NCBI RefSeq assembly: GCF_003946205.1
Contig: NZ_RHOS01000001.1
Location: 1-64,000 of the forward strand
Reading direction: 5' to 3'
DNA: 64,000 nt
From: Companilactobacillus keshanensis
Lineage (GTDB): Bacteria > Bacillota > Bacilli > Lactobacillales > Lactobacillaceae
The notes beneath the pieces were generated by a model. It was not told the DNA's origin, did no database searches, and was given only the letters and a program-made list of their open reading frames with translations. The first letter of the stretch is position 1; every line of letters starts with the position of its first letter. This document shows positions 50,915-60,020 of this stretch, piece after piece. A program made the translations under genes and the position numbers.

Positions 50915-52270
50915 TTATTCTCCCTTTCTATCTTTGCGACATTGCTCTTTAACAGTTTTAATATCATCTTTTAGAACACTTCTAAGTTGATCCATTTCAG
51001 TATTAATACCACGCATTTTCCATGAAGCTTTGGTCGTCATACTATTAATAATTCCAATCAAGCGGATCCAAGAACAGATAAACATATACAGTGGTAACGT
51101 CAATGTTACCCACCAAAGGTGCAAATAGTAACGTTGTTCTTTTGGATACTTTTTAAGTAAGATCCCTACACTGATATAATTGATCACTGCTACAAAAACA
51201 TATAGAGCATAAATCAAAATGTACGATAGTAACAGGATCAATGGTGAAAACCCAAATGCTATCAAGACAAAACTGGCAAAAGTCCAAATCATTCTTGGAA
51301 AACTAAAAGTATGATCGATCATCATTCTTCGTACCAAAAAATTATTAAAAAATTTATTTAATCCAGCCGATTGTGACATGTAATTGTGTGTAACTTCCAA
51401 TTCTCCACGTTGCCATCGTTGACGCTGTGTATACAATTCCTTAAATCCTGAAATCGGTTCAACATAAAATATAGCATCTGAACAAACAATAACCTTTTTA
51501 CCTAATCGAGTCCTAATCTGGAATGTCATATCAGTATCTTCACCGATAGTGTCGATATCGTACAAGAACGTTTCCATTAAGACTTCACGCCTAAAGGCCG
51601 AAAATGCTCCTGACATTGTAAATAATTGATCCCGTGATGACTCGATCGTACGTCCAGACATAAAAGCTTGGGCGTATTCATAATATTCATTTTTTGCCAA
51701 GATGCGATGCCAAAAGCCCTTCACACCTTGAACCAATTCTTCTTTAGGAATTATCGATCCTGTCATGGCCGAAATACTAGGATCATTTTCAAAACGCAAG
51801 ACCATATTTTCTACAGCATGTGGCTCCAATATACCATCACTATCAATATTGATAATATACGTTCCAATGCTTTCATAAATGGCTGTATTCAAAGCTTTGG
51901 CCTTAACGTTGTCCGTATTAACGTAACGCAGAATTAGCTCTGGAAAGGTATTTTGTGCTTTAGCATAGGCTCCAAAACTATCATCTGTACTTTGGTTATT
52001 TGCCAAAACTATCTGCATGGCATCTTTAGGATAGGTCTGATTATTGATTGATCGAATACATTCAAATAAAGTATCTTCAGAATTATATACTGGCACAATA
52101 ATCGATACATAAGGCCATTTTCCAGGCGCTACTAATTTTTTTTGATGTGTGTGTATGTACATCAGCTTAATAGTAGAAATAATTGCAGGAATGATTTCTA
52201 CTATTATTGGAATAAGCGCCCAAGTGATCCAGAAGCCCATTTTAGTAAGTGCTAAATTTATCCAGTACAT
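50915..52270 (-). CDS. Processive GT2 glycosyltransferase (XrtG-associated)
   Basis: 451 residues. One to two N-terminal helices, a GT-A domain with VSIIVPVYNSEDTLFECIRSI and DSD (INIDSDGILEPHAV), ED (IGEDTDM) and the QxxRW motif QRQRWQRGE, then four C-terminal helices. This is the layout of poly-hexosamine or cellulose-type synthases that extrude a polysaccharide. It starts at the last base of the XrtG stop codon (1-nt overlap). It may build the glycan to which the exosortase transfers its substrate; this is inference. Confidence 0.87.
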   Translation of the reverse strand: MYWINLALTKMGFWITWALIPIIVEIIPAIISTIKLMYIHTHQKKLVAPGKWPYVSIIVPVYNSEDTLFECIRSINNQTYPKDAMQIVLANNQSTDDSFGAYAKAQNTFPELILRYVNTDNVKAKALNTAIYESIGTYIINIDSDGILEPHAVENMVLRFENDPSISAMTGSIIPKEELVQGVKGFWHRILAKNEYYEYAQAFMSGRTIESSRDQLFTMSGAFSAFRREVLMETFLYDIDTIGEDTDMTFQIRTRLGKKVIVCSDAIFYVEPISGFKELYTQRQRWQRGELEVTHNYMSQSAGLNKFFNNFLVRRMMIDHTFSFPRMIWTFASFVLIAFGFSPLILLLSYILIYALYVFVAVINYISVGILLKKYPKEQRYYLHLWWVTLTLPLYMFICSWIRLIGIINSMTTKASWKMRGINTEMDQLRSVLKDDIKTVKEQCRKDRKGE

Positions 52271-52869
52271 TACTCCTTACTGCTCCTCCGATCTATGAAC
52301 TTTCGATAAATTCCACGTGCTAATTGAGAGTAAGTGAAGACGTTATAATATAGTGCAATGACTAATACATAGAAGACTAATCGTCCAATAACAGAGTGCG
52401 CTAAAAAGAACGACTGCCCACCCATAAAATGAACAATTGTTATAACAATGATCAATCTCAAAACGTTGATCAAATATATGAAGAACATCCCAAAAATAGC
52501 ATAGAATACTTTTTCCTTACGTTCATACATCGGAAAAAAGACGACTAACGAGACAAATGCACATGTTTCAATAATTCCTGAACATTCATAATCAATCGAC
52601 ATAATGACCGGATTATGGCCGTTAGTAATATACACTAATCCCGTCTTCAACATGACTGTGGCCCAACCGGTTATTTTATTTAAAAGGTCAACTCCGTGAA
52701 TGACCGCATGGGTAAAAAACCAGACCCAGTATGGACGACTAATTGCCATCAAAATAAAGAAAAGTCCAGCACTACCAACAATGAAGAAGAAAGCAGATAA
52801 CTGGGCTCTTTTTAGTACTGATAACATGTACAGCCATACTACAATTCCCAGTAGGATGTATATGTTCAT
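52270..52869 (-). CDS. xrtG: Exosortase family protein XrtG
   Basis: 199 residues, five to six membrane helices. The catalytic triad typical of exosortases is visible: Cys96 in YECSGIIETCAF, Arg138 in YLINVLRLIIVI and His158 in LAHSVIGR. Exosortases recognise a C-terminal tripartite signal and are thought to cleave and transfer the protein to a cell-envelope acceptor. XrtG is the Gram-positive type, and its expected Firmicu-CTERM target is the gene just upstream (36 nt). Confidence 0.9.
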   Translation of the reverse strand: MNIYILLGIVVWLYMLSVLKRAQLSAFFFIVGSAGLFFILMAISRPYWVWFFTHAVIHGVDLLNKITGWATVMLKTGLVYITNGHNPVIMSIDYECSGIIETCAFVSLVVFFPMYERKEKVFYAIFGMFFIYLINVLRLIIVITIVHFMGGQSFFLAHSVIGRLVFYVLVIALYYNVFTYSQLARGIYRKFIDRRSSKE

Positions 52870-52905
52870 TTAACATCAGTCCTATTATTTAATTTATTGA
52901 TCAAA

Positions 52906-54093
52906 CTATTTACCAGAATTACGTGCTCCACGTTTTAAATATCCAGCTTTCTTTAGTTTGACATATCCAAACCCGGCGATTAAAACCCCGACTCCAGAAA
53001 TCAAGAGTGGACCTGTTGAACCACCAGAAGTTGTGACCTTCTCATTACCAATGTTGGGATTATACATAGTAATTGTCTGGCCACCCATAGTTGAAACATC
53101 TAGCTTACTAAGATCTATTCGAAATTCACCAATATTATTTTTTCCATCATTAGTAACATAACCATTTCCGACAGTTCCGTACTTATTATCTTCGTTATAG
53201 TCACCAGCAGTAAAACTGACAGCCTTGGTTTCATTAGCTGCTAAAGTAGACGGAATTTCTTTTGTCCAAACGTAAACTTTCTTACCGCTAATATCAAAAT
53301 TATAATCACCATAACCAGGTACATTACCATACTTCATTTTGACATAAACATATACGTAATGGCCGTCACTGACCATAGCTGTATAGCCGTTATAGCCTTC
53401 AGTTAATTGAATATTCTTCCAATCTTGATACTTACCATCAATATTAATATTCAAATTATCATTCGTATTATTGGCATTGGCATTCGTTGGCGTATCACCT
53501 TTTTCATTCTTATCGGCCTTACCATCAACAGTACCAACTGCATCTTTGCCACCAACAGAATTGACTATTGTGGTTACTTCGTCGCTGCCAATATTAGAAT
53601 TTTTCATTGAGATCTGCTTGCCAACATCTGAATCAGGTAAATCAAACTTACTTAAATCAATTTTGAACTCCGCCACACTTTTACCATCGACAGTAGAAAC
53701 ATAACCATTACCTACTGTTCCATATTGAGTACCATCATAATCTGAACCACCAGTTAACGTGATTTGTTTGGCATCACCCTCAGCAACGTCACCCGAAATA
53801 TCGTTAGTCCAAACATGATAATCTTTTCCATCAACATTAAAAATATAATCACCGTGACCGGGTACCTGTCCGTTTTTCATCTTCACGTAGACATTGACAT
53901 ATTGACCATCACTGACCATTCCGGTATAACCGTTATAGCCCTCGATCAAATTGATGTTTTTCCAATCAGAGAATTTTCCGTCAATGGTAATAGTACTAGA
54001 ATCAGCATTCACAGTTGCAGGTTTTATAAATCCTATTGACCCGCCTAGTCCAAGCATGATTGCACCAATTACTATTATTTTACGTAATTTCAT
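52906..54093 (-). CDS. Firmicu-CTERM sorting-signal protein, XrtG substrate candidate
   Basis: 395 residues. Signal peptide (1-30, VNADS). Two homologous modules of about 150 residues each, at about 33-180 and 213-360: ITIDGKFSDWKNINLIEGYNGYTGMVSDGQYVNVYVKMK and INIDGKYQDWKNIQLTEGYNGYTAMVSDGHYVYVYVKMK. The DGK-DW opening resembles CBM9-like carbohydrate-binding domains. The linker between is Asn/Thr/Asp-rich. The C-terminus STGPLLISGVGVLIAGFGYVKLKKAGYLKRGARNSGK is a hydrophobic helix with a basic tail, the type of signal XrtG processes. First gene of a five-gene operon. Confidence 0.85.
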   Translation of the reverse strand: MKLRKIIVIGAIMLGLGGSIGFIKPATVNADSSTITIDGKFSDWKNINLIEGYNGYTGMVSDGQYVNVYVKMKNGQVPGHGDYIFNVDGKDYHVWTNDISGDVAEGDAKQITLTGGSDYDGTQYGTVGNGYVSTVDGKSVAEFKIDLSKFDLPDSDVGKQISMKNSNIGSDEVTTIVNSVGGKDAVGTVDGKADKNEKGDTPTNANANNTNDNLNINIDGKYQDWKNIQLTEGYNGYTAMVSDGHYVYVYVKMKYGNVPGYGDYNFDISGKKVYVWTKEIPSTLAANETKAVSFTAGDYNEDNKYGTVGNGYVTNDGKNNIGEFRIDLSKLDVSTMGGQTITMYNPNIGNEKVTTSGGSTGPLLISGVGVLIAGFGYVKLKKAGYLKRGARNSGK

Positions 54094-54257
54094 ACAGTTA
54101 AATTCCCCCCTTTAAATTTAAGATTTCTCAAATAACTATTTTGACATTTTATTATTTACAAAAATATTTATACTCAGTTTTATTTTAACTTAATTTATAG
54201 TCATGATAAAGATACTTTGCCTTTAATTCAACTATAAATAATTTATTCTATAATCAA

Positions 54258-54302
54258 AAAAAATTAGGCCAAGCATTACCTTAAAGTAACGAGTGGCCTA
54301 AA
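54258..54302 (-). terminator. Terminator of the GT2 gene
   Basis: Minus strand TTAGGCCA(CTCG)TTAC with GTAA(TGC)TTGGCCTAA, then a T8 run. Confidence 0.85.
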
Positions 54303-54310
54303 TAAAAACC

Positions 54311-55060
54311 CTATTTCATTTCTTCACGATCATTGAATCCGTGAATAGTTCTGTAAACTCGCAGATTGGCAAGTCCAACATCTCGAACGTTTTCAATCGT
54401 CACTTTACGACTTGCACTGTCTTTTCTAGAAACATAATGGTACAAGGGTTTATTATCGAGGTAAAATTTTTGTGCTAACGTTGCATACTCAACATTAAAA
54501 ACTTCGTCTTCCATCAAATCCAAATCTGTTTGAAAAGACAGATTATTTTTTTGGATGATCGATGTGCGATAAACTTTATTCCAAGTATAACCCATGACTG
54601 TTCCATTGATTTTAATGATCTGCTTGATTGCTTCGTCACGATCAACAAAACTATTTTGACGGTCAGTATTTTTATTTTTTTTCCCATTGTCATTGAAAAA
54701 ACCACATGTTGCCATATCTAAATCATATTCATTAAATAGACTTAGAAAAAAATCAACGTATTCTGGTTCAACAAAATCATCACCATCAACAAAAGTAACC
54801 AGATCAGTCTTAACTACCTGCAATCCAGAATTTCTAGCCGCTGAAACTCCGGCATTTTGAGCATGGCAAACAACTTTGATCCAGTTATACTTTGCTTCAT
54901 ATTTTTTGATAACCTCTAAAGTATTATCAGTTGAACAATCATCGACAATGATCACTTCAAAATTTTTATTAGTTTGAGCGACTAACGATTCAATCGTTTT
55001 GTTAATGTAGCCAGCAACATTGTAGGCTGATACAATAATTGAAAGTTTATTTTCTGTCAT
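54311..55060 (-). CDS. Glycosyltransferase family 2
   Basis: 249 residues of a GT-A fold: SIIVSAYNVAGYINKTIESLVAQT, VIIVDDCSTDNTLEV and VTFVDGDDFVEPEYVDFF (the DxD motif) with MEDEVFNVEYAT. Similar proteins transfer sugars to teichoic acids or exopolysaccharide. It is shorter than many relatives, which have a further C-terminal part. ATG 55060 is used with AAGGTG 9 nt upstream. Own terminator; near the exosortase cluster but apparently separate. Confidence 0.85.
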   Translation of the reverse strand: MTENKLSIIVSAYNVAGYINKTIESLVAQTNKNFEVIIVDDCSTDNTLEVIKKYEAKYNWIKVVCHAQNAGVSAARNSGLQVVKTDLVTFVDGDDFVEPEYVDFFLSLFNEYDLDMATCGFFNDNGKKNKNTDRQNSFVDRDEAIKQIIKINGTVMGYTWNKVYRTSIIQKNNLSFQTDLDLMEDEVFNVEYATLAQKFYLDNKPLYHYVSRKDSASRKVTIENVRDVGLANLRVYRTIHGFNDREEMK

Positions 55061-55133
55061 TAATAAAATCACCTTAATAACATTTTACTTCAAAAAACCT
55101 AATACACGCAACGAATTATCGGGGAGGAAAATT

Positions 55134-55883
55134 ATGAAACGTATCTTAAATCTTGAAGGTGCAATAAACTTACGTGAACTGGGGGGATATAAAACCACCA
55201 GTGGCCAACAAATTAAATATAATAAACTCCTTCGTTCAGGAGATATAAGCAATTTAACGCCTCAAGCTTTAAATTACCTTAAAAAATACGGATTAAAATA
55301 TGTCGTCGATTTTCGTTCAGAGCGAGAACAGAACTCCTGGACTGATCAAAATACTAATTTTTATAAAATTTATTCAGATCCAATATACCCATTAAAAGGT
55401 AATGGTGAAAAATTAATGAATGCTTTTGACAGCCAGCAATCATATCTAGGAATGATCTATCAATCAGTTCTCTTAGATAAATATGGGCAAAGAGCTTACA
55501 AATTATTTTTTGATCTACTATTAGAGAATGATCAACCCAATGAATCTCTGTTGTTCCACTGTGCTGCTGGTAAGGATCGAACTGGCATGGGTGCCATTTT
55601 GATTCTCAAGGCTCTCGGAGTTGACGATGAGACAATAACAAAGGATTACCTTCTGACTAATCTTATGTATTCTGACACCGCTACAATTGCGCGTACTTTA
55701 AATGATAAAAATGGAAATGAAGATATCAATAAAATGAATATGACTAAAGCTGATTTAGCCAGCGTTACGTCTGTCTTCGCTGCAATAAATCATTATTATG
55801 GAAGTTTTGAGGAATATTTGCATTCGGCCTTTGGGATTAATTCCAAAAAACTCAAAAAGTTAAAAAGAATTTACTTAGACTAG
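55134..55883 (+). CDS. Tyrosine-protein phosphatase (DSP-like)
   Basis: 249 residues. INLRELGGYKTTSGQQIK opens the bacterial Y_phosphatase3 family, and the P-loop HCAAGKDRTG has Cys143 and Arg149. VVDFRSEREQ carries the general acid region. It dephosphorylates phosphotyrosine, or phosphoinositides in some relatives. GGGGAGGAAA precedes the ATG. It is 54 nt upstream of the ABC exporter gene. Confidence 0.9.
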   Translation: MKRILNLEGAINLRELGGYKTTSGQQIKYNKLLRSGDISNLTPQALNYLKKYGLKYVVDFRSEREQNSWTDQNTNFYKIYSDPIYPLKGNGEKLMNAFDSQQSYLGMIYQSVLLDKYGQRAYKLFFDLLLENDQPNESLLFHCAAGKDRTGMGAILILKALGVDDETITKDYLLTNLMYSDTATIARTLNDKNGNEDINKMNMTKADLASVTSVFAAINHYYGSFEEYLHSAFGINSKKLKKLKRIYLD

Positions 55884-55937
55884 GATAACTATTATAATCA
55901 ATTTACCAAATACATAGTTATGAATCGGGGTTATTCA

Positions 55938-57884
55938 ATGAGCTTGTTAGAACTAAAAGATGTCAAAAAATCTTTTATGCTAGGCAAAAAGAAGTTTCCT
56001 GTCCTAAAAGGAATCAATCTTGAACTTGATCGTGGAGAATTTGTTTCAATTCTAGGTGAATCTGGTGGTGGTAAAACTACTTTACTAAACACTATCGGTG
56101 GATTGGATTCTCAATTTGAAGGCGATATTTTTGTTGACGGCAAGTCACTCAAGAAAGGATCAGATAAAGCCCTAGATAATTATCGTAGTCACACTGTTGG
56201 CTTTGTTTTCCAAAGTTTCCATCTGATCAGTCACCTGACCATTTTGGAAAATGTCCTAGTTCCTCTTGAAATGTCATCATTAAGTAAATCGGAACGTATA
56301 CAGCGTGCCACTGATTTATTAAAGAAAGTTGGACTAGAAGAACACGTTACTAAGCATCCCAACCAGCTATCCGGTGGGCAAAAACAACGTGTTGCTATTG
56401 CTCGTGCTTTAGCAAATGATCCAGAGATCATTATTGCCGATGAGCCTACTGGGGCCTTAGACTCACAAAATACAAAAGAAGTATTGAAGATTTTAGATGA
56501 CATTGCCAAAGAAGGTAAATTAGTCATCGCTGTTACCCATTCACAAACAGTAGCTGATTATGGTACAAGAATCGTTCACTTGGCAGATGGTGTGATTGAT
56601 TCTGATAAAACAATCCGAGAAAGCTATAAGATGGAAAATATCAGTGACGCTAATAAAAAAATCACTCATCTAAGCTTCATGGATACGTTTAGACTAGCTT
56701 GGGAACATATGCTCTACACAAAGGGTCGAAATATCCTGATCATAATTGGTGCCGCTATTGGTATATTCTCGGTTATCTTGATGTTAGGACTAGGTTCTGG
56801 CGTCACTGGCTATATCAATGGTGAAATGACTAAGCAGATCAATCCTAATGCCATTCAAGTTACTAAGAATCTGCCACAAAATGGAGCTAATACAGATACT
56901 GATTCCATCAATATTACTAAATCTGACATAACTAGCTTTAAAGACATCAAAAACGTTGAAAAAGTCGAAAAAGCTTATTTCCTACAATCTCCAAAATTGA
57001 ATTACAACAAGAAAAATACCAATGTTCAATATTTCCAGACCTGGAATGCCACTGAAAAAACTGGTGACATTACCAAAGGATCAAAGCCAAGTAATGGTGA
57101 GATCATTCTGCTTAAATCAGACGCTCAAAAATTAAACAAAAAGCACTATAAGAATTTAGTTGGTAAAACTGTAAAGATGTACATTTCAACTTTAGATGAC
57201 GATAAAAAGCCTACTCAGGTTGCTATTGACTTGAAAGTTTCTGGTATTATCAAATCTGGATCTTCTGCCATCACTTATGACACTTTAAAATCAGCATCTA
57301 AGAAATCTAATGTAACCATCAAACCTAACTTTGCTACTTTGACCGTCAATGAAACTCAAAATGTTAAAGCTGTTCAAGACAAGATCAAATCTTACAAGAT
57401 GACAGTTAAGAGTAAGAAGCAAAATAAATATATGATCACTGGAGTTGGTGCGATCATCGACCAACTTAATACTTATCTAAACCTTGCATTCTACGTTCTA
57501 GCTGGTGTCGCCGGTATTTCCTTGATCGTTTCAGCTATTATGATCATCGTAGTCTTATACATCAGTGTTTCTGAGCGTACCCAAGAAATTGGTATATTGC
57601 GTGCCATCGGGGCTAGAAAGAAAGATATCAGAAATATGTTTGTTTCCGAATCATTCTTAATTGGATTAGTATCTGGGGTATTTGCCGTTCTAATTGCATA
57701 TGGGGTTCAGTTATTGATAAATAATGCGACCCAGAATGCCTTTAAGGCAACAATCGTCTCGATATCACCTGGTAATGCTATATTCGGCATCGCCATCAGT
57801 ATCATTATTAGTTTATTAGCCGCTCTAGCTCCATCAAGGCGTGCTGCAAAACTTGATCCACGTGATTCATTAACAGATGAATAA
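55938..57884 (+). CDS. MacB-type ABC transporter with fused permease (ATPase-FtsX)
   Basis: 648 residues. Residues 1-230: LolD/MacB-like ATPase with GESGGGKTT (Walker A), QLSGGQKQRVAIARALA (signature) and IIADEPTGALDS (Walker B). Residues 245-648: FtsX permease with an N-terminal helix (NILIIIGAAIGIFSVILMLGLGSG), a large extracytoplasmic MacB_PCD domain and three C-terminal helices with SERTQEIGILRAIGARKKDI. Likely exports antimicrobial peptides or lipoproteins in the manner of MacB. ATG 55938 has GGGG 7 nt upstream. No accessory HlyD-type gene is next to it. Confidence 0.9.
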   Translation: MSLLELKDVKKSFMLGKKKFPVLKGINLELDRGEFVSILGESGGGKTTLLNTIGGLDSQFEGDIFVDGKSLKKGSDKALDNYRSHTVGFVFQSFHLISHLTILENVLVPLEMSSLSKSERIQRATDLLKKVGLEEHVTKHPNQLSGGQKQRVAIARALANDPEIIIADEPTGALDSQNTKEVLKILDDIAKEGKLVIAVTHSQTVADYGTRIVHLADGVIDSDKTIRESYKMENISDANKKITHLSFMDTFRLAWEHMLYTKGRNILIIIGAAIGIFSVILMLGLGSGVTGYINGEMTKQINPNAIQVTKNLPQNGANTDTDSINITKSDITSFKDIKNVEKVEKAYFLQSPKLNYNKKNTNVQYFQTWNATEKTGDITKGSKPSNGEIILLKSDAQKLNKKHYKNLVGKTVKMYISTLDDDKKPTQVAIDLKVSGIIKSGSSAITYDTLKSASKKSNVTIKPNFATLTVNETQNVKAVQDKIKSYKMTVKSKKQNKYMITGVGAIIDQLNTYLNLAFYVLAGVAGISLIVSAIMIIVVLYISVSERTQEIGILRAIGARKKDIRNMFVSESFLIGLVSGVFAVLIAYGVQLLINNATQNAFKATIVSISPGNAIFGIAISIIISLLAALAPSRRAAKLDPRDSLTDE

Positions 57885-57897
57885 TTTAATAATCCTT

Positions 57898-57928
57898 AAA
57901 AACTCAGCGTAGGCTGGGTTTTTTTTGT
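57898..57928 (+). terminator. Terminator of the ABC exporter gene
   Basis: AACTCAGC-GTAG-GCTGGGTT then T8. Confidence 0.9.
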
Positions 57929-58059
57929 ATAATAGAGTTTCGATAAGATCGAGAATTAATCAACAAGTATGATGTTTTTGTGAACTTTACTATAGACATC
58001 TTTATGAACGTCCGTTTGTTTTGTATACTTATCTTTGTCAAAGTAATGGAGGAATAATT

Positions 58060-59394
58060 ATGTTTTGTCCTAATTGTGGCCACAAAGTTGACCCTTCACA
58101 GAAGTTTTGTGACAACTGCGGCGCGGCCTTAAAGAAAAGAAGTACCAGTGCTGACCTAAATACGGATGAACTTCATCAATCTGAAGAAGACGATACTATT
58201 CGCTCTCTTTCAGATATTGAAGCCGAACTTAAAGCAACTGAAAAAGGTCCAGAATCTACGCCAGCACCTAAAGAAACACACTATACACAGGCACCAGCTC
58301 AACAAAAGGCTTATGATAGTGTAAGAGAGGCACCTGTTAAGCCCGCTGAGCCTAAGCATACTGAACCTGCACATCACTATGATCCTGTAAAAACTTATGA
58401 ACGTACAAAGTCCGATTCAGCCGATACGCTAGATGATCGAACAATGGCTTACAATAAGAATGATTTTCGACAAGCTGAAAAGGTTTATCATGATCCTTAT
58501 ACCAATAAACCTTATAAACCTGCTGAAGACCCCTTTAAGCCAACAAAAAGTGAACTAAAAAAACAACAAAAAGAAAAGCAAAAAGAAAAGATCGAAAAAC
58601 AAAGTGATGGTTTATTTTCTAATATGCTTAACTTTGCGCGTAATAACAGTTATTTAAGTATTTTTGCCGTTATTATCACCGCGATCCTTTTAGTCTTTAA
58701 ACGTAATTATGGATGGATTGCCTTAGCCGTCTTTATTCTTTTGTGGTTCCTTATGTCACAATTCAAACATGGTAAAGAAGTAGGTCTCAATAAGAGATTT
58801 TCACATTCAAATGAAGATGACGATGAACCCGCTGATAATGTACGTACCTCTGGTAGCAGTTATGACCAACCTAGAGAATATCAGCATACTGAAAGACCTG
58901 CTAAACAAAAAAAAGAGCATAAAGTTCATGATGCCAGTCGTGGTAAGAATTCACGTCAGATCCTGATCATTATTTCTTCAATTGTTGGATTTATTTCATC
59001 TGTTAGTGGCCCATTCATCAATGGTGTTTCCCTATCCAGTACAATTGCATCTGCAGCTAACTACACTGCTAACCTGGGTGCACAAACAACTCTGATCATG
59101 AATGCATCTTCTGCTATACGTTTGATCTGTTTCATTTCACCAGTTATAGCCCTGATTGCTGCATGTTTTAGATCACATGGCAGTATCAGAATAGTTAGGA
59201 TATTTACCGTATTACCAACTATCATTTACGCATTGGTATATGGAATATTCTCATCTGGTGCAGTAAACTCAGCCGCTATTACTGGTCAAACTGCTATTGG
59301 CGGTACGGCCTTTGGATATAGCTTCTATATCTTATTGATAACTTCAATTATTTCATTGTTCTTGGCTTATACATTAAGACCTCGTATTAGATAG
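58060..59394 (+). CDS. Zinc-ribbon membrane protein
   Basis: 444 residues from ATG 58060 with GGAGG 7 nt upstream. Zinc ribbon CPNCG...CDNCG at residues 3-24, then a long hydrophilic, Lys/Glu/Pro-rich linker, two helices (about 195-230), a second Asp/Glu/Lys-rich linker and four C-terminal helices. Proteins of this layout are common in lactobacilli and have no known function. The ribbon suggests protein or RNA contact at the membrane. Confidence 0.78.
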   Translation: MFCPNCGHKVDPSQKFCDNCGAALKKRSTSADLNTDELHQSEEDDTIRSLSDIEAELKATEKGPESTPAPKETHYTQAPAQQKAYDSVREAPVKPAEPKHTEPAHHYDPVKTYERTKSDSADTLDDRTMAYNKNDFRQAEKVYHDPYTNKPYKPAEDPFKPTKSELKKQQKEKQKEKIEKQSDGLFSNMLNFARNNSYLSIFAVIITAILLVFKRNYGWIALAVFILLWFLMSQFKHGKEVGLNKRFSHSNEDDDEPADNVRTSGSSYDQPREYQHTERPAKQKKEHKVHDASRGKNSRQILIIISSIVGFISSVSGPFINGVSLSSTIASAANYTANLGAQTTLIMNASSAIRLICFISPVIALIAACFRSHGSIRIVRIFTVLPTIIYALVYGIFSSGAVNSAAITGQTAIGGTAFGYSFYILLITSIISLFLAYTLRPRIR

Positions 59395-59471
59395 AGGTTT
59401 TATTCCGTCTCCGATTTTTAATGATTCAACTTTTTGCTGGACCATCTCCGTAATATACTTATATAGAAGAA

Positions 59472-59517
59472 TATGGATCCCTAAATACAAATTTTGTATC
59501 TAGGGATCTTTTTTTAT
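59472..59517 (+). terminator. Terminator after the zinc-ribbon gene
   Basis: GGATCCCTA(A)ATACAA with TTGTAT(C)TAGGGATC, then T7, 80 nt past the stop codon. Confidence 0.85.
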
Positions 59518-59574
59518 ATCAACGTACTCGTAGGGGGGCATTAAATTCACAAAAAAATTTTTCAGGCGTTTTTT

Positions 59575-59602
59575 TTGAATATTTGACAGAATAGTCTATA
59601 AT
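59575..59602 (+). promoter_or_regulatory. Promoter of a candidate small RNA
   Basis: TTGAAT (59575-59580), 16-nt spacer, consensus TATAAT (59597-59602), with no gene for the following 400 nt on this strand. Confidence 0.65.
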
Positions 59603-59607
59603 TCAAA

Positions 59608-59790
59608 GTAAGAAAACCGGATATGTTTAAACATATTTAGTTTTCGATAACCTCATTACTTTACTAAACCTAAAGTATGAGGACCCAGTTGCCAATACCC
59701 CCACCAGTTTAATAAGACTGCCGTTGCGGCAGCTGCCTAGTTTCGTTTCATGAATGGGATAGATATAAGGGGCCTAGCCCCTTATTTTTA
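59608..59790 (+). ncRNA. Candidate structured small RNA
   Basis: About 180 nt between a strong promoter and an intrinsic terminator (AAGGGGC-CTA-GCCCCTT, T5). Three hairpins in series: GAAAAC...GTTTTC enclosing ATATGTTT/AAACATAT; CCTCA(T)TACTTTA/TAAAGTATGAGG; and CTGCCG/CGGCAG. No ORF of note. It does not match tmRNA, RNase P or SRP RNA by the motifs I know, and the serial hairpins argue against 6S RNA. A further hairpin TTTCCAAGAGG/CCTCTTTGGAAA lies at about 59916-59947. Confidence 0.55.
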
Positions 59791-59980
59791 AATCAATATA
59801 CGGGGATGAAAAGTCGATACTAGAGATTAAATATTTTATTCTGAGCAGCTGGTCTCATAAGCCGGCTCAACCATCTGAATAAACCCTCCTGATAATTACA
59901 ACTACTAATACGTTTCCAAGAGGACATTTATAACCTCTTTGGAAAATTAATACACCAACTTTAAAATAAGAAATGCTTCC

Positions 59981-60018
59981 AAAAAAAGACTTCTGAGAGT
60001 GATCTCAGGAGTCTTTTC
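59981..60018 (-). terminator. Terminator of the esterase-GDPD unit
   Basis: AAAAGACTTCTGAGA/TCTCAGGAGTCTTTT with T runs, adjacent to the esterase stop codon. Confidence 0.85.
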
Positions 60019-60020
60019 GT

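Noticed and set aside
59608-59790. 6S RNA, SRP RNA or RNase P
   Set aside because: Serial short hairpins and absence of the diagnostic conserved motifs do not support any of these.
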